From positions 1 to 61,917 of the forward strand of contig NZ_JAAILI010000078.1 in assembly GCF_012650175.1 (NCBI RefSeq): DNA of 61,917 bases. Direction: 5' to 3'. Of the stretch, positions 59,689-61,917 are shown piece by piece (position 1 is the first letter of the stretch; each line of letters begins with the position of its first letter). A program made the position numbers and the translations under genes. This DNA is from Sphingomonas sp. S2M10 (GTDB lineage: Bacteria > Pseudomonadota > Alphaproteobacteria > Sphingomonadales > Sphingomonadaceae). The notes beneath the pieces were generated by a model. That model was not told the DNA's origin. It did no database searches and was given only the letters and a program-made list of their open reading frames with translations.

Positions 59689-61481
59689 TGCCGAAACGCT
59701 ATCTGGCCCTGATAGCCTCGTCCGGAGCACCGGCGCTGGATCGATCGCTGTGCGCCGCTGTCGCCGCCAAATGCCCAGAACTGGCTGAAATTGGTTTCGT
59801 CGGCGATGCGTGCTTCTTCTTGGCGAATTGCCAGACCATTACGTTCGAGCGCGGCAAAGGCTTTGTCGTTGGAACTCTTTTCCGACGCGACGGCAGGCGG
59901 GGCGCGGTCCAGCAAGTTGGACCACCGGACCACGATCCATCCCATGACCCCGTCGAAAATTTGCTGTCGCGCTATTGGGGCGGTTACGTTGCCTTCCTCT
60001 CCGATCCCGCCGGCAAGACACTAACGATCCTCCGCGACCCATCTGGATTCCTGCCTTGCTACTATGTGTTGGGAAAAGGCGTCGTCGTCGTCGCATCGGA
60101 TATCGAGCTTCTCATCAGGTCTGGGTTTCTTTCCCCCCAGGTCGATTGGGTGGCCATCAGCGCCCACCTGTTAGCTGATCATCATCGCTCTGCCCGGACA
60201 TCGCTGATCGGCGTGACCGAGCTGCTCGGGGGAGAGGCCCTTGTTGCAGGGCCGCAGGGAATCGAGCTGAAGCAGGCGTGGAACCCTTGGGATTTTACCC
60301 CGCGAAGCTCCGAAATCTGTGACGCGCGTGTTGCTCGGCAGGAGCTGCGCCGCACTGTCGAGATGTGCGTCGCCGAGTGGGCTAGGGAGTTTCGACACAT
60401 TGCGATCGGCGTGTCGGGAGGGCTGGACTCATCGATTGTCGCTGCGTGCGTGCACAGCGCCGGCGTACCTTTGAGTTGCCTGACACTGGCCACCAAGGAT
60501 CCAAGCGGCGATGAACGAACATATGCTCGACTAGTGGCGGGCGCATTCGAAGCAACACTCACGGAGTCTATCGAGGACATTGGGGAAGTCGACCTCAGTG
60601 TGTCGGCAGCGGCTCACCTCCCGCGTCCCGTGGCGCGCGCGTTCGCTCAGGCGGGGAACCGCAAATTCATCGACCTGGCTCGCCGGACCGGGGCCGATGC
60701 GTTCTTTTCCGGAGCCGGCGGCGACAACGTCTTTTGCGCTCTCCAATCGGTGGCGCCGCTCGCGGATCGTCTTCTGAGGGGAAGCTCAATCAAAGGTCTG
60801 TGGCAGAGCGCTCGCGACATTAGCCGTCTCTCCGATCATGGCGTGCCATTGCTTCTTGCACTGGGGTTCCGTCGGGCGTGGTTTCGGGATGCGCAATTCC
60901 GGTGGCCGCGTGATCAGACCTTCCTGACGGGCAATTGCATTGACGCGGGCGAAAGCGTCGGCTCGCATCCCCACCTGTTTTGCCCACCAGGCACCCTCCC
61001 AGGCAAAGCCGCTCATATCGCCCAGATAATCGGTATCCAGAATCATCTCGAGGGTTTCGAGCGCGAGCTGAGTTATCCGAACCTAGCGCCGCTGATGTCG
61101 CAGCCAATCATCGAGCTTTGTCTGCGTATCCCGACCTGGCTTTGGTGCTCTGGCGGAATCAACCGTGCGCCAGCTCGCGGTGCCTTCGCCGATCGGTTGC
61201 CCCCGGAGCTGATAACACGACAATTGAAGGGGAGCCCTGGCAGTTTCCTCTACGAGCTCTTTGCAGCGAACCGCCGCTTTATTAGAGAGTTGTTGGCCGA
61301 TGGGCTGCTTGCGCGACAAGACATTATCGATCGCGATGCGGTTGTTCGCGCGATTGACGATCCCCGAGCGGAAATGACCGGGAAGATTAGGCGCATCATG
61401 AGTCTGGTTGATGTGGAGGTCTGGGCTGGATCCTGGTCGAGACCCCCTTCTCAGGCGACTGGGTCGACAGGTGGCCTGTAA
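59688..61481 (+). CDS. Lasso peptide cyclase (C protein, asparagine-synthetase-like)
   Basis: The 597-residue protein has an N-terminal glutaminase-like domain lacking the catalytic Cys2, with YLALIASSGAPALDRSL at the start. The AMP-forming synthetase domain has the ATP loop GVSGGLDSSIVAAC (about 241-254) and DAFFSGAGGDNVFCA. It adenylates the Asp8 side chain and joins it to the Gly1 amine. Gene order A-B-C; many proteobacterial clusters are A-C-B. Its 3' end overlaps the convergent isopeptidase fragment by 86 bases. Confidence 0.9.
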   Translation: MPKRYLALIASSGAPALDRSLCAAVAAKCPELAEIGFVGDACFFLANCQTITFERGKGFVVGTLFRRDGRRGAVQQVGPPDHDPSHDPVENLLSRYWGGYVAFLSDPAGKTLTILRDPSGFLPCYYVLGKGVVVVASDIELLIRSGFLSPQVDWVAISAHLLADHHRSARTSLIGVTELLGGEALVAGPQGIELKQAWNPWDFTPRSSEICDARVARQELRRTVEMCVAEWAREFRHIAIGVSGGLDSSIVAACVHSAGVPLSCLTLATKDPSGDERTYARLVAGAFEATLTESIEDIGEVDLSVSAAAHLPRPVARAFAQAGNRKFIDLARRTGADAFFSGAGGDNVFCALQSVAPLADRLLRGSSIKGLWQSARDISRLSDHGVPLLLALGFRRAWFRDAQFRWPRDQTFLTGNCIDAGESVGSHPHLFCPPGTLPGKAAHIAQIIGIQNHLEGFERELSYPNLAPLMSQPIIELCLRIPTWLWCSGGINRAPARGAFADRLPPELITRQLKGSPGSFLYELFAANRRFIRELLADGLLARQDIIDRDAVVRAIDDPRAEMTGKIRRIMSLVDVEVWAGSWSRPPSQATGSTGGL

Positions 61482-61790
61482 CATTCCGAGCCTCCCGCAA
61501 CTCCCTCCATCCGCGATACTGATCGACCGTGTCCGGGGAAGCGTATTCCCGCTGAGTGAGCCAGAAGGCGAACCAATCGAGTGCGCGCCGATACCGCCAG
61601 TAGCGATGCATGGGTTCACGCCCGGCGGAGTGACCTTCGCCCGGGAAGATGTACATGTCAGCAATTCCGCCCGCATCGCGCAGCGAGGTGTAGAGCTGTA
61701 ACCCGAAAAGATACTCGTTTTCCGGTGGCAGGAAGAGCACCGGCGCGGTGATCTTGCCTGCGTTTAGGGACGGGGAGATATGGTTCCAGA
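61396..61790 (-). pseudogene. Prolyl-oligopeptidase-type gene (putative lasso isopeptidase), C-terminal remnant cut by an IS
   Basis: The minus-strand frame encodes IWNHISPSLNAGKITAPVLF, LFLPPENEYLFGLQLYTSLRDAGG, and MYIFPGEGHSAGREPMHRYWRYRRALDWFAFWL. This is the last part of an S9 (prolyl oligopeptidase) domain with the catalytic His in EGH. The catalytic Asp position appears as Glu/Asn (PENEY). Lasso isopeptidases (AtxE type) are S9 proteins next to lasso genes. The IS begins at 61791, so the N-terminal and catalytic Ser parts are missing from the reading frame here. Confidence 0.7.
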
Positions 61791-61917
61791 TGACCTGCTC
61801 CCCAGAATTCATGCCATTGGTAAGTTAGCTCGTCAGATGGAGACGAGCGATGCGGCGAAGCCGATTTACCGAGGATCAGATCATTGGGGTGCTGCGGGAG
61901 CATGAGGCTGGCGTGAA
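61791..61917 (+). mobile_element. IS3-family insertion sequence, one end (partial)
   Basis: The element begins with TGACCTGCTCCCC and runs off the window. 61791-61916 is the exact reverse complement of 1-126. It interrupts the S9 peptidase gene. The target duplication cannot be checked because the other end is not in view. Confidence 0.88.
61850..61917 (+). CDS. IS3-family transposase OrfA, N-terminal fragment
   Basis: ATG 61850 opens the same frame as at the left end (MRRSRFTEDQIIGV) and continues past the window. It is the orfA of the IS that splits the S9 peptidase gene. Only the first 22 residues are visible. Confidence 0.85.
   Translation, partial: MRRSRFTEDQIIGVLREHEAGV

Noticed and set aside
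1..61917. CRISPR arrays, tRNA or rRNA genes
   Set aside because: I saw no regular repeat-spacer pattern and no cloverleaf or rRNA-like segment, but only reading by eye was possible.

Overview
The window is about 62 kb of GC-rich alphaproteobacterial DNA. It looks like accessory DNA (plasmid or integrative element) of a sphingomonad such as Sphingomonas, Sphingobium or Novosphingobium. The reasons are the gene content, an F-type conjugation operon of the sphingomonad-plasmid style, a proteobacterial lasso-peptide cluster, and codon usage. Host assignment is inference. No rRNA, tRNA, CRISPR array, replication gene or relaxase was seen. Both ends of the window lie in the same end of an IS3-family insertion sequence, in inverted orientation. 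This is how an assembly contig broken at a repeated IS would look.

Region 1 (about 0.1-26 kb) is a redox and reactive-species defence region. It holds three MsrA genes, one MsrB, a thioredoxin/MsrA-like hybrid, a hydrolase-OsmC fusion, a CNB-FAD reductase, a redoxin, a peroxiredoxin-like protein, a glutathione S-transferase, a RidA-like protein and a DUF417 membrane protein of the RclC type. There is also a quinone-oxidoreductase-like enzyme, a BdcA/BdcR pair, MFS, CorA and ZIP-like transporters, two LysR regulators and a third LysR remnant. Two MarR paralogues share an unusual C-terminal cysteine cluster, and one is followed by an ECF sigma factor. Shared palindromes and duplicated promoter segments link several units. 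The gene mix fits oxidised-methionine, hypochlorite or electrophile stress.

Region 2 (26.5-33.5 kb) carries an AraC regulator, an MNT-HEPN protein, a LysR gene divergent from a LigB-type dioxygenase and azoreductase pair, and a large GHKL-ATPase/nuclease-like protein that may be a defence gene.

Region 3 (55.2 down to 33.5 kb, minus strand) is a long F-type type IV secretion/conjugation operon. In order of transcription: a small secreted protein, dsbC-like, traA, traL, traE, traK, traB, traV, traC, two small membrane proteins, traW, traU, traN in two overlapping parts, trbC, an S26 peptidase, traF, a trbB-like thioredoxin-fold protein, traH and traG. Most genes overlap at start and stop. Relaxase and coupling-protein genes are not in view.

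Region 4 (55.5-61.9 kb) has unknown proteins, then XRE and GntR regulators, then a lasso-peptide cluster: a 43-residue precursor, a strong hairpin, a B protein combining the recognition element and the protease, and an asparagine-synthetase-like cyclase. A convergent prolyl-oligopeptidase-type (putative isopeptidase) gene is cut by the right-hand IS.
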